In this document: one piece after another, positions 49,845 through 58,538 of the stretch
How the letters are laid out: the number at the start of each line of letters is the position of its first letter
How positions within the stretch are numbered: position 1 is the stretch's first letter
Assembly: GCA_035552155.1 (NCBI GenBank)
Contig: DASZLX010000031.1
Coordinates: 1-64,000, forward strand
Source of the DNA: DASXHY01 sp035552155
GTDB lineage: Bacteria > Verrucomicrobiota > Verrucomicrobiia > Limisphaerales > DASXHY01
Length of the DNA: 64,000 nt
Reading direction: 5' to 3'
Notes under the pieces: generated by a model
What the model saw: the letters and a program-made list of their open reading frames with translations, nothing else
Told to the model about the DNA's origin: nothing
Databases searched by the model: none
Translations under genes and position numbers: made by a program

Positions 49845-51419
49845 ATGCAAGGACATCTCTCGCTCATTCTCCACGCGCATCTGCCGTTCGTCCGGCATCC
49901 GGAGCACGAAAATTTTTTGGAGGAAAACTGGCTTTTCGAGGCCATCACGGAAACGTACGTGCCGCTCCTGCAAATGATGGAAGGCTGGCAGCGGGATGGC
50001 ATGGACACCCGGCTCACGCTCACTCTGACGCCCACGCTGTGCGCGATGCTGCTCGATCCGCTCTTGCAGGGCCGTTACGTGCGGCATCTGGATACGCTCA
50101 TCGATCTCGCGGAAAAGGAACTCCACCGCACGCATTGGGACCAGCCGTTGAACCAGCTCGCGCAACTTTATTTTCGCCGGCTCGGTGAAATCCGCGGCAC
50201 TTACTTCGTTCACAAAAAAAATCTCGTCGCCGCGTTCGCGTCCTTTCAGGAAGCGGGCCGGCTGGAAATCATCACCAGCGCCGCCACCCACGCGTTGCTG
50301 CCCTTGCTGGCCAATCATCCGCCCAGCCTGCGCGCGCAGGTTCTCGTCGCCCGCGACCATTATCGCAGTTGTTTTGGCCGCGACCCGCGCGGTATCTGGC
50401 TGCCGGAATGCGCCTATGTGGACGGCGTCGAAACAGTCCTGCAGGAGGCGAACATCCGCTGGTTCATCACGGACACGCACGGGTTGCTGCACGCGAACCC
50501 GCGCCCGCGTTACGGCGTCTTCGCCCCGATTTTTACCCCCAACGGCATTGCCGCTTTTGGCCGCGACCTGGATTCCGCCAAACAGGTCTGGAGCAAGCAC
50601 GAGGGCTATCCCGGCGCTGCGAACTACCGCGATTTTTACCGCGACATCGGTTTCGACCTCGATCTGGATTACCTGCGGCCCTACCTGCCCGCGCCGGACA
50701 AACGCGGCTTTACCGGCATCAAGTATTTTCGCATCACTGGCAACTCACCGGAGAAGCAGGTGTACAATCGCGGGGCCGCGCTGCAAACCGCCGCCGCTCA
50801 CGCGCAGCATTTTCTGGAGGCGCGCATCGCGCAAATCGAGCGCCTCGCCGGCATCATGGACCGCCCGCCGCTGATGCTCTCGCCCTACGACGCCGAGTTG
50901 TTCGGGCATTGGTGGTATGAGGGGCCCGAGTTCCTGGATTATTTCGTCCGCAAAGCGTACTACGACCAGAACGTTTTCTCGTTCCTGACGCCGGAGGATT
51001 ACTTGAAGGAATTTCCGTCGAACCAGATCGCCCGGCCCGGCGCATCGAGCTGGGGCGAGGAAGGCTATTGGCGCGTGTGGCTGAACGAAACCAACGAATG
51101 GATTTATCCGCACTTGCAAGTCGCGCAGGAGCGGATGACAAAACTCGGGCGGGATTTTCCAAAACCAAACCGGTTGCAGGAGCGCGCGCTAAAACAAGCC
51201 GCGCGCGAACTCCTCCTGGCCCAATCCAGCGACTGGCCGTTTATCCTGCGCACCGGCACCAGCCCCGACTACGCGCGCAAACGCGTGAAAGACCACTTGT
51301 TTCGTTTCATCGCGCTGCACGACCAACTCACCAGCAGGAATGTCGACGAGGCGTGGCTGAAGCAGATCGAAGCGCGCGATAATCTTTTCCCCGACGTGAA
51401 TTACCGTTACTGGAAGTGA
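49845..51419 (+). CDS. GH57 1,4-alpha-glucan branching enzyme
   Basis: The 524-residue enzyme has the GH57 barrel start LILHAHLPFVRHPEH, the nucleophile Glu188 in IWLPECAY and the acid/base Asp349 in LSPYDAELFGHWWYEG, followed by a helical C-terminal domain (EEGYWRVWLNETNEWIYPHLQVAQERM). It should make alpha-1,6 branches in glycogen-like glucans. The length and motifs match GH57 branching enzymes rather than amylases. It closes the DUF4912 operon. Confidence 0.92.
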   Translation: MQGHLSLILHAHLPFVRHPEHENFLEENWLFEAITETYVPLLQMMEGWQRDGMDTRLTLTLTPTLCAMLLDPLLQGRYVRHLDTLIDLAEKELHRTHWDQPLNQLAQLYFRRLGEIRGTYFVHKKNLVAAFASFQEAGRLEIITSAATHALLPLLANHPPSLRAQVLVARDHYRSCFGRDPRGIWLPECAYVDGVETVLQEANIRWFITDTHGLLHANPRPRYGVFAPIFTPNGIAAFGRDLDSAKQVWSKHEGYPGAANYRDFYRDIGFDLDLDYLRPYLPAPDKRGFTGIKYFRITGNSPEKQVYNRGAALQTAAAHAQHFLEARIAQIERLAGIMDRPPLMLSPYDAELFGHWWYEGPEFLDYFVRKAYYDQNVFSFLTPEDYLKEFPSNQIARPGASSWGEEGYWRVWLNETNEWIYPHLQVAQERMTKLGRDFPKPNRLQERALKQAARELLLAQSSDWPFILRTGTSPDYARKRVKDHLFRFIALHDQLTSRNVDEAWLKQIEARDNLFPDVNYRYWK

Positions 51420-51458
51420 ACACTTGGGAGCGCCGCGTCTCGCCGGCGAGTTCGAGGC

Positions 51459-53903
51459 CTATGGCGCCGATGCCGCCTGCAATTGCGCGCTGAACGTGTT
51501 CGTCCCGCTCCTCACCCACAATACCGTTCCCGTCGCGGTCGGATTTTCCGCCTTTGGAAAATTGAGCCAGCCGATGACTACTTCATTGCCCTTGCTCAAA
51601 GAAAGATAGAACGGACAATCGCCATTTTTCGCCAGCAGGCTTGCGGTCCGGAATTTTGTTCCGTCATCGAGGCTGCCGCTCACGCTGGCCGCGCCCGAGG
51701 TCGAAATTCTTCCCGCGCCCACGCCGGCTTCCACGGTGGTATTGTCGGCCCGTTCCAAAACAAAATTGCGCATGCCGGCTTGCGCGGCGGGATTGAGTTT
51801 CGAGTTGAAGACATTTCGGTCCCCGCTCACGGAGGAGACCCATGCTCCGTCCGTCAACGAACCGCTCACCCGGTCCGTGCTGTTGGAAAGGTCCACGTGC
51901 AGTGTCAGCCTCAACGGGCTGGAAAGTTTTCCGCGGCTGACCGCCACCGCCGCGTTACCACTTAAATCAAATTGCCCATGAAAAGAGAAGCGTCCGCCGC
52001 CCACCATCAGCTTGCCGCTGAACACGCCCGAAGCGCCGATCGTCAAGCCGAAGTAGCCGGAATTTTCCGGCGTCACGACGTCGCTATTCGCGGCGAGGCC
52101 GGCGTAATTTCCCTTCACCGCCGGGAACGGATTCGGCACAAAATTGGCCGTCAACACCAGGTTCGATTGCATCACGAACGACGTCGACGGCGAGGACAAA
52201 GCGCCGCCGCTCCAACTGGCAAATATCTGGCCCGCTCCCGCTTTCGCCCGCAACGTGTACCTTTTGCCCACTTGAAGTTGCGCCCCGTTCAAGTTCGGCA
52301 AAACCGTGCCCAGTCCGCTCGTTTGCACGACCAGCATCGCGGTGGAAGGAGGCGCAGGAGCCACCGGCGGTGTCGTTACCGGACTTGTCACGGTGAAACT
52401 GACGCTCGCCGAAGTGGCCGTAAGCCCGCCGTCATCCGTGGCGGTTGCCGTGACGACATATTCCCCCGCCAGAGAGGGTGTCCAATTGAAACTGAGCGGC
52501 GACGTTGAGCCACTGGCCAGTTGCACGCCATTAACCGTGAACGTGATGTTGGTAATCGTCCCTCCCGCGTTGCCCGCCGCGCCAACGGCTAGAAATGAAA
52601 TGTTTGTGCCGAGCACGAATTGCGCATTGGCTCCCGGCGATGACAGGACAACTGAAGGCGCTCCCGATGGCGCGCGTGAAACCGCTCCCGGCGCGGCGCT
52701 CGCGGCGCTGACCGCACGCAAGGCGTTCACGCGGCCGAAACCGAAGGACGTGTCATAGCCCGGCGCGCCGATGTCGTCGGCGGATTGCTCCAGCAGCGAA
52801 ACAACCTGGTCGTTGGACAGCGTGGGATTGGCTGAGATGACCAGCGCCGCCACGGCCGAGACCACCGGCGTCGCGAAGGAAGTGCCGCGCCAGGGGCCAT
52901 ACGGATTATTCAAATCAGATTGAGTGGTCCAGATGGTTTCCCCGGGCGCGGAAATTTTGACGTCACTGCCGAAGCTGGAAAAATACGACAACGAATCATC
53001 GGGCGCGGTCGAAGAGACGCTGAGCACGTGATTGCACGCGGCCGGGTATTGCGGCGTGCTGTCCGCGTTGTTCCCCGCGGCGGCCACGACCACCACGTTA
53101 TTGCTCCAGGCGTAATCGATGGCTTCCTGCAATGTCTCGGACGGCGAGCTGCCCGCGATGCTGAGATTGATGACCCGCGCGCCGTTGTCGACCGCGTATT
53201 TGATGCCCGCCGCAATCGTCGAGTAAGGCGCAAATCCACTGGCATCCATCACCTTCACCGGAAGCACGCTGCAATCGTAAGCGACGCCCGCCACGCCCTG
53301 GCCGTTGTTGCCGTTCGCCGCGATCACGCCCGTCACTGCCGTGCCGTGGCCAAAATCATCAGTGATGGCCTCCGTGGCATTGACGAAATCGTAACCCGGC
53401 AAAATCCGTCCGGTGAGATCGGGCTGGTTGAGGTTTACGCCCGAATCCAAAACCGCCACCACGACATCACTGCGTCCCACCGTTCCGTCCCACGCCTGGA
53501 AGGCCTGGATTTTCGAAAGGTGCCATTCATTCGCCACGTAGGAATCGTTGGGCACAAACGCCGCCTGCGCCAGGTAATCGCGCTCCGCAAATTCGATGGC
53601 TGGATCGTTTTTCAACGCGGTCAGAACCGCGTCCGCGTTTTCTTCCGCGACCGTGACGACGCGAACATTCAAGCGGTGCAACGTCCGGCGGGAGATCGCT
53701 CCGTGTGCGCCGAGCTTCGCTGAGAGGGCCGATTCCGAAACACCGGCGCGCGGCTTCACGAGAATTTGTCCGGGAACAAAACGCAAATGTTCCCGGGCGT
53801 GGGCGATGGAAATGGCAAAGGCGAAAAAAAGGAGCGCGACCCGGAATAATGTCCGGCTCGCTGCCTGGGATAATCTGTGCGTTGTTGGTTCCACAAAGCG
53901 CAT
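51459..53903 (-). CDS. Secreted subtilisin-like serine protease with Ig-like and repeat domains
   Basis: The roughly 814-residue protein starts with a signal peptide, a prodomain-like inhibitor region (RFVPGQILVKPRAG, AEFAERDYLAQ) and an S8 catalytic domain with Asp in VAVLDSGVN, His in DFGHGTAVTGVIAAN and Ser in GTSFATPVVSAVAAL. Downstream are an Ig-like/PKD-type domain (about 490-570), a Bacterial repeat unit (VGKRYTLRAKAGAGQIFASWSGG) and a beta-rich C-terminal domain. It probably degrades extracellular protein. The ATG at 53903 (MRFVEP) gives a good signal peptide; the frame extends 11 codons further upstream. Confidence 0.92.
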   Translation of the reverse strand: MRFVEPTTHRLSQAASRTLFRVALLFFAFAISIAHAREHLRFVPGQILVKPRAGVSESALSAKLGAHGAISRRTLHRLNVRVVTVAEENADAVLTALKNDPAIEFAERDYLAQAAFVPNDSYVANEWHLSKIQAFQAWDGTVGRSDVVVAVLDSGVNLNQPDLTGRILPGYDFVNATEAITDDFGHGTAVTGVIAANGNNGQGVAGVAYDCSVLPVKVMDASGFAPYSTIAAGIKYAVDNGARVINLSIAGSSPSETLQEAIDYAWSNNVVVVAAAGNNADSTPQYPAACNHVLSVSSTAPDDSLSYFSSFGSDVKISAPGETIWTTQSDLNNPYGPWRGTSFATPVVSAVAALVISANPTLSNDQVVSLLEQSADDIGAPGYDTSFGFGRVNALRAVSAASAAPGAVSRAPSGAPSVVLSSPGANAQFVLGTNISFLAVGAAGNAGGTITNITFTVNGVQLASGSTSPLSFNWTPSLAGEYVVTATATDDGGLTATSASVSFTVTSPVTTPPVAPAPPSTAMLVVQTSGLGTVLPNLNGAQLQVGKRYTLRAKAGAGQIFASWSGGALSSPSTSFVMQSNLVLTANFVPNPFPAVKGNYAGLAANSDVVTPENSGYFGLTIGASGVFSGKLMVGGGRFSFHGQFDLSGNAAVAVSRGKLSSPLRLTLHVDLSNSTDRVSGSLTDGAWVSSVSGDRNVFNSKLNPAAQAGMRNFVLERADNTTVEAGVGAGRISTSGAASVSGSLDDGTKFRTASLLAKNGDCPFYLSLSKGNEVVIGWLNFPKAENPTATGTVLWVRSGTNTFSAQLQAASAP

Positions 53904-54162
53904 TTCGCTCTTTGGCTTTAGCTGCCTGAATGCCACGGAGGGAGCGCCTGGGGTTTTTTACGGACCGCTTTGTTATCGAAATGAAAAGAGGACGAAACGC
54001 CTGTGTTTACAGGCTAAATAAGCACGGCAAAAAAGGATGAGTGAGAGTCCTTTTCTACCGCCGTCCTTGAAGTGTACAAACGGAAAAATGGGCGTCTGAA
54101 TGTGGGACAGTCGTTCTGGCAGGAGAGGCGTCGGGCCTGCTCTGATTTTTCGAAAAATGGAG

Positions 54163-54179
54163 ACAGGCGGGATGCCTGT
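54163..54179. repeat. Palindrome ACAGGC-GGGAT-GCCTGT
   Basis: A 6-bp-stem palindrome of the same 'GACAGGC(N)ATGCCTGTC' type as those in the MbnP-MbnH linker and ligA. It lies immediately at the ligA 3' end. Confidence 0.6.
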
Positions 54180-54180
54180 G

Positions 54181-56268
54181 TTATGGCAGCATCCGGAGAA
54201 ATTCCGCTTCGTCGATGACTTTGATACCGAGGGCGGCGGCCTTGTCGAGTTTCGATCCAGCCTCTTCGCCTGCGACCACAAAATCCGTTTTCTTGCTGAC
54301 GCTGCCGCTGACTTTTCCTCCCGCCGCTTCAACCTTTGCCGCGGCCTCCTCGCGCTTCAGATTCGGCAGCGTGCCGGTGAGCACAAAAATTTTCCCGGCG
54401 AACGGACCGGCCTGGGCCCGCGGCTGATAAAGCGCAGAATTAAAATTCAATCCCGCCTTGCGAAGGCGATTGACCAGCTCCCGGTTTCGCGAATCGGCGA
54501 ACCATTGCGTGAGGCTTCCCGCGATCACGTCGCCGATGTCTTCCGCTTCCATCAACTGTTCCACGTTCGCGGCGAAAATGTTGTCGAGCGTGGGAAAATG
54601 TTTGCACAGTGACTTGGACGCCCCGGTGCCCACGTGCAAAATGCCCAACCCGTAAAGCACTCGCCAGGCATCGCGCAATTTGCTCGCCGCGATGCCGTCG
54701 AGAAAATTTTGCGCGGATTTTTTGCCCATGCGTTCGAGATTGGCCACCTCATCGAGCTTGAGCGAATACAGTTCCGCCACGTCGCGCACCAATCCGCTTT
54801 TGACCAATTGATAAGCCAGCACTTCACCGCCGCCTTCGATGTCCATCGCGCCGCGCGCGCACCAGTGCTCGATGTGTCCGCGCACCTGCGCCGGGCAATC
54901 GGCATTCGGGCACCGCCAGACCGAGCCTTCATCCTCGCCGGCCAGCATTTCCTTCTGCAATTTCGAGCCGCACTCGGGGCAAATTTTCGGATATTGAAAC
55001 GGGACTTCCTTCCCGAGGCGCTTGGTCAGGACGACATCGACGACCTTGGGAATGACCTCGCCGGCTTTTTCAATTGTGACTGTATCGCCGATGCGCACGT
55101 CCTTTTTGCGGATGTAATCCTCGTTGTGCAATGTCGCGCGGCTGATAGTGCTGCCCGCGAGAAAAACCGGCTCGAGTTCAGCCGTCGGCGTAATCGCGCC
55201 GGTGCGTCCCACGGTGATCATGATTCCGCGGACCTTCGTCTCGGCTTGCTCGGCGGCGTATTTATAGGCGATCGCCCAGCGCGGCGCTTTGGCCGTAAAC
55301 CCCGCGCGCTCGCGTTGCGCATAGGAATTCAGCTTGATGACCGCGCCGTCGGTTTCGTACGGAAATTTTTTTCGCAGCTTGTCCAGGTCGTCGATGGCCG
55401 CGACAAGCTCATCAGCGGATTTGCAATGGCGCGTCCACTCCGGCGTTTTGAACCCCAGCGATTTCAACCATGCCAGCATTTCTTCATGCGTTTGCGGCTG
55501 CCGAACCGCGCCTTCCACGCTTCCCAAACCATAAACGACAATGTCCAGCGGCCGCTTGGCCACCAACCGCGCGTCGAGTTGCTTGAGCGAACCGGCGGCG
55601 GCGTTGCGCGGATTCGCGAAGGTCTCCTCGCCCGCGGCTTTGCGCTCGGCATTTAATTTTTCAAAACCGGTCTTGGTCAGGAAAACTTCGCCGCGCACTT
55701 CCAACAACGTAGGACCGGCATCCTGCCGGTCTCCATTATCCTTTTTTCCCTTTGTATCAGAGTCCGACGAAACACTTGTTTTACTATGCAGCCGCTGCGG
55801 AATGCTCCGGATGGTCCGCAGATTCGGAGTGATGTCATCTCCAGTCGAGCCGTCGCCGCGCGTGGCGCCCACCGCAAACGAACCTTTTTCATAGCGCAAA
55901 CTGATCGCCACCCCGTCCACCTTCGGCTCGACCACCCAATCCAGGGTTTCATCGGGTAGAATCCGTTGCACGCGCGCCACGAAATTGCGCAATTCCTCTT
56001 GCGAATAGGTGTTATCCAAACTCAGCATCGGCACCAGGTGCGGGACCGGTTTGAATTCCTTCAACGGCGTGCCGCCGACGCGTTGGCTGGGCGAATCCGG
56101 CGTGACGAGTTCCGGAAACTCTTTTTCCAAATCGAGCAGCTCATGATAGAGCCGGTCGTAGTCCCGGTCGCTGATGGCCGGTTGCGCCAGCACGTAATAA
56201 GCGTGGTCGTGCCGGCGAATTTCATCGGCAAGTTCGGCGTGGCGCGCTTTGGCCGCGTTGGCAGTCAT
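54181..56268 (-). CDS. ligA: NAD-dependent DNA ligase
   Basis: The 695-residue enzyme has the Ia/NTase start (ISDRDYDRLYHELLDLEKEFPELVTPDSPSQRVGG), the adenylated Lys116 (VEPKVDGVAI), OB and zinc-finger regions (CPECGSKLQ, WRCPNADCPAQVRGHIEHW), a helix-hairpin-helix and a C-terminal BRCT domain. It seals nicks in replication and repair. An insertion of about 27 residues (161-187, KTSVSSDSDTKGKKDNGDRQDAGP) includes a translated palindrome. The ATG at 56268 gives the canonical start. Confidence 0.96.
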   Translation of the reverse strand: MTANAAKARHAELADEIRRHDHAYYVLAQPAISDRDYDRLYHELLDLEKEFPELVTPDSPSQRVGGTPLKEFKPVPHLVPMLSLDNTYSQEELRNFVARVQRILPDETLDWVVEPKVDGVAISLRYEKGSFAVGATRGDGSTGDDITPNLRTIRSIPQRLHSKTSVSSDSDTKGKKDNGDRQDAGPTLLEVRGEVFLTKTGFEKLNAERKAAGEETFANPRNAAAGSLKQLDARLVAKRPLDIVVYGLGSVEGAVRQPQTHEEMLAWLKSLGFKTPEWTRHCKSADELVAAIDDLDKLRKKFPYETDGAVIKLNSYAQRERAGFTAKAPRWAIAYKYAAEQAETKVRGIMITVGRTGAITPTAELEPVFLAGSTISRATLHNEDYIRKKDVRIGDTVTIEKAGEVIPKVVDVVLTKRLGKEVPFQYPKICPECGSKLQKEMLAGEDEGSVWRCPNADCPAQVRGHIEHWCARGAMDIEGGGEVLAYQLVKSGLVRDVAELYSLKLDEVANLERMGKKSAQNFLDGIAASKLRDAWRVLYGLGILHVGTGASKSLCKHFPTLDNIFAANVEQLMEAEDIGDVIAGSLTQWFADSRNRELVNRLRKAGLNFNSALYQPRAQAGPFAGKIFVLTGTLPNLKREEAAAKVEAAGGKVSGSVSKKTDFVVAGEEAGSKLDKAAALGIKVIDEAEFLRMLP
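55713..55731. repeat. Palindrome GACCGGCA-TCC-TGCCGGTC inside ligA
   Basis: An 8-bp perfect stem around TCC, translated in frame as NGDRQDAGP on the minus strand, lies in a non-conserved insertion of the ligase. The 19-bp core is identical to part of the element at 4194-4220. Confidence 0.85.
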
Positions 56269-56279
56269 CGAGAAAACTA

Positions 56280-56367
56280 TTAACGCAAAGGCGCAAGGAC
56301 GCAAAGACGCAAAACGAAGGTTTATCGTTTTCAATTGCGCCTTCGTGCCTTTGCGCCTTTGCGTTAA
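56280..56367. repeat. Inverted repeat TTAACGCAAAGGCGCAA
   Basis: Seventeen bp at 56280-56296 are perfectly complementary to 56351-56367. The left side is built from GCAAAGACGCAA-like units. It lies between divergent ligA and the thioredoxin-fold gene. Confidence 0.8.
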
Positions 56368-56419
56368 ACGACTTCAAACGCACTCGACAAGCGCCGAAAC
56401 GCGTTTCACATTAACCCTT

Positions 56420-56992
56420 ATGGCTGCTGTCAATTCCACCATGCTGCCGCTCGGCACCGCGGCGCCTGATTTTCAATTGCCGGACGTGAGCGGAAAAACG
56501 ATGTCGCTCGCCGATTTCAGGGGCAAGCCGCTGCTCGTCATGTTCATTTGCAACCATTGCCCCTATGTAAAACCTATCCGCGCCGGGTTGGCCCAATTGG
56601 GGCGCGATTATCTCCCGCGCGGCGCGGCGATCGCGGCCATCAGTTCGAACGACGCGGAGAATTATCCGCAGGATGGCCCGGACAAAATGAAAGAGGAAGC
56701 CAGAGCCGCCGGTTACAATTTCCCTTATCTCTACGACGCCACGCAGTCTGTTGCCAAAGCATATCGCGCCGCCTGCACCCCCGATTTTTATCTGTTCGAT
56801 AAGGACCATCGCCTGGTTTATCGCGGGCAGTTCGATGACAGCCGCCCTGGCAACGGATTGCCCGTAACGGGAAAGGATTTGCGCGCAGCCCTGGATGCCC
56901 TGCTGGAGGGAAAACCGGTTGCCACTGCTCAAAAACCGAGCATCGGTTGTAACATCAAATGGAAAGCCGGCAACGAACCGGATTATTTCTAA
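56420..56992 (+). CDS. Thioredoxin-fold (AhpC/TSA-like) protein
   Basis: The 190-residue protein has the TlpA/AhpC-type pattern: LGTAAPDFQLPDVSGKTMSLADFRGKPLLVMFICNHCPYVKPI, with a CNHC active-site pair, then ISSNDAENYPQDGPDKMKEEARA and CTPDFYLFDKDHRLVYRGQFDDSRPGNGLPVTG. No signal peptide is seen, so it is probably cytoplasmic. It is a thiol-disulfide or peroxide-reducing protein of uncertain substrate. The start at 56420 is chosen by homology. Confidence 0.9.
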   Translation: MAAVNSTMLPLGTAAPDFQLPDVSGKTMSLADFRGKPLLVMFICNHCPYVKPIRAGLAQLGRDYLPRGAAIAAISSNDAENYPQDGPDKMKEEARAAGYNFPYLYDATQSVAKAYRAACTPDFYLFDKDHRLVYRGQFDDSRPGNGLPVTGKDLRAALDALLEGKPVATAQKPSIGCNIKWKAGNEPDYF

Positions 56993-57071
56993 AAGGAAGA
57001 AGGGGAAAGGCAGAATGAAGAAATGTTTCGGTTTTCTGGATTTTTCTTCTTCATTCTGCCTTCTTCCTTCT
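56993..57071. repeat. Purine-rich inverted repeat around CAGAATGAAG
   Basis: GGCAGAATGAAGAA (57009-57022) pairs perfectly with 57047-57060, and AAGGAAGAAGG-type sequence extends both arms. It fills the gap between the thioredoxin-fold gene and gmhA-like gene, ending near the latter's start. Confidence 0.75.
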
Positions 57072-57084
57072 CCATTCTCCGGGT

Positions 57085-57654
57085 ATGAATCAGTGGATCA
57101 GTGATTATCTCAAGGCGCAAAAAGCCGCGCTGGAGTCCATTCCCGTCGAGGGAACGGCGCGATTGATCGAATTGTTGCGCGCCGGCCTCAAGGAGGACCG
57201 CCAGATTTTTGTTTTCGGCAACGGCGGCAGCGCCTCAAACTCCTCGCATTTTGTGACCGACCTCGGCAAAGGCGCTTCCGATAAAGTCGGCAAACGTTTT
57301 CGCGTCGTCGCGCTCAATGATAACGTGAGTTGGATGACCGCGCTCGCCAACGATTATTCCTACGAGGATGTTTTCTTCGGGCAACTCCAAAATTACGGCC
57401 AGCCGGGTGATATCGCGCTCGGCATTAGCGTGAGCGGCAACTCGCCGAACTGCGTGAAAGCGCTCGAATGGTCGCGGAAGCAAGGCCTCAAGACCATAGC
57501 GCTGGTCGGCGCCAAACGCGGGCGCATGGCCGAAATCGCGGAGAATGTCATCGTGATCAACGACACGCATTACGGCCGCGTGGAAGACGCGCAAATGGCC
57601 ATCTGCCACATGCTCTGCTACGCCTTCATCGAGAATCCGCAATGGGGTAAGTGA
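57085..57654 (+). CDS. gmhA: SIS-domain phosphoheptose isomerase (GmhA-like)
   Basis: The 189-residue SIS protein has FVFGNGGSASNSSHFVTDLGKG and ISVSGNSPNCVKALEW, typical of sedoheptulose 7-phosphate isomerases that start heptose synthesis for lipopolysaccharide. The active-site region NDTHYGRVEDAQMAICHMLCYAF is present. Other heptose genes are not nearby, so the assignment rests on the fold. Confidence 0.85.
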   Translation: MNQWISDYLKAQKAALESIPVEGTARLIELLRAGLKEDRQIFVFGNGGSASNSSHFVTDLGKGASDKVGKRFRVVALNDNVSWMTALANDYSYEDVFFGQLQNYGQPGDIALGISVSGNSPNCVKALEWSRKQGLKTIALVGAKRGRMAEIAENVIVINDTHYGRVEDAQMAICHMLCYAFIENPQWGK

Positions 57655-57673
57655 AGCCGGAGATCCGGCCTTT

Positions 57674-57795
57674 GCCACAGAGGCACAGAGATCGCAGAGA
57701 CAATAATAAAGCGGGCGCCGTTGTTGTTAGCGGAACGGAACCAGTCTGCTTCGGCCGACCGTCTTTCCTCTCTTGGTCCTCTGTGCCTCTGTGGC
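57674..57795. repeat. Inverted repeat GCCACAGAGGCACAGAG
   Basis: Seventeen bp at 57674-57690 are perfectly complementary to 57779-57795, with 88 bp between. The repeat lies in the 211-bp gap after the GmhA-like gene and is followed by no recognisable gene until 57866. Confidence 0.8.
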
Positions 57796-57865
57796 ATATC
57801 ATTAGAGTCCCTCTTCACCAAGAACACCGCTTTACACTTTCCGGCACGCGGCCTAAACTCGGTTT

Positions 57866-58525
57866 ATGTCCGACTTTGATCCCGCAGATTTTGTCGATGA
57901 CGATTTCCAGGCGCGCAAAGCCCAGGCTGCGTCCGGCGTTTCTTCGCGTGCGCCGAGCCGCGAGGAAGTCGATACCCGCGTATCTGACACGCAGCAAAAA
58001 CTTCTCGAATTGAAGCGCGCCCAGGAGGAACTGGAACGCGAACGCTCCGCCCTCGAGGAAACCCGCCGGCGCCAGATGGAATTCCAGACCGGCCGCCACG
58101 AGATGATTCACAATCTCACGCGCGGACTCGGCCTGCTCGAGGAGGCCGAATTCACGGCGCGCCGCGACGCCGAACAAATGGCGAAAACCATCGCCGATTT
58201 CCGCGACGTTCTTTCGAAAATTGAAGTTGTCCGCGAAGAAACGTGGACCACGGAAAATTTCAACGTGGAATTGACCCGCGCGCTCACCGCCATCGAAAAC
58301 GGGCGTATGGAATGGAATACCGCCCGGTTGAAATTTCCCGTATTGACCGGCGAGAAAGCCGCGAATCCCACGGCGGGAGAAGCGCCCACGCAGGAGGCGA
58401 TTCCGATCAGCAACCGCAGTTTTGGCGAATTATGCAAACTCGGCCTGGCCCTGACCTGGCCGCTGGCGTTGATTGCCCTCGCGGCGCTGGGGGTGTTCGT
58501 TGCGATTTTGCTGTCGCGCCGTTGA
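57866..58525 (+). CDS. Coiled-coil protein with C-terminal membrane anchor
   Basis: The 219-residue protein has a long charged coiled coil (about 45-150: QQKLLELKRAQEELERERSALEETRRRQMEFQ and on) and one C-terminal helix (LGLALTWPLALIALAALGVFVAILLS). I recognise no family. The next gene starts 13 bp downstream and is also a coiled-coil/tail-anchored protein, so they may work as a pair. Confidence 0.75.
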   Translation: MSDFDPADFVDDDFQARKAQAASGVSSRAPSREEVDTRVSDTQQKLLELKRAQEELERERSALEETRRRQMEFQTGRHEMIHNLTRGLGLLEEAEFTARRDAEQMAKTIADFRDVLSKIEVVREETWTTENFNVELTRALTAIENGRMEWNTARLKFPVLTGEKAANPTAGEAPTQEAIPISNRSFGELCKLGLALTWPLALIALAALGVFVAILLSRR

Positions 58526-58538
58526 ACAGTCCGTTTGC

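Noticed and set aside
54100..54612. A 170-codon + strand frame at the ligA 3' end
   Set aside because: It is mainly the reverse complement of the BRCT region plus a repeat.
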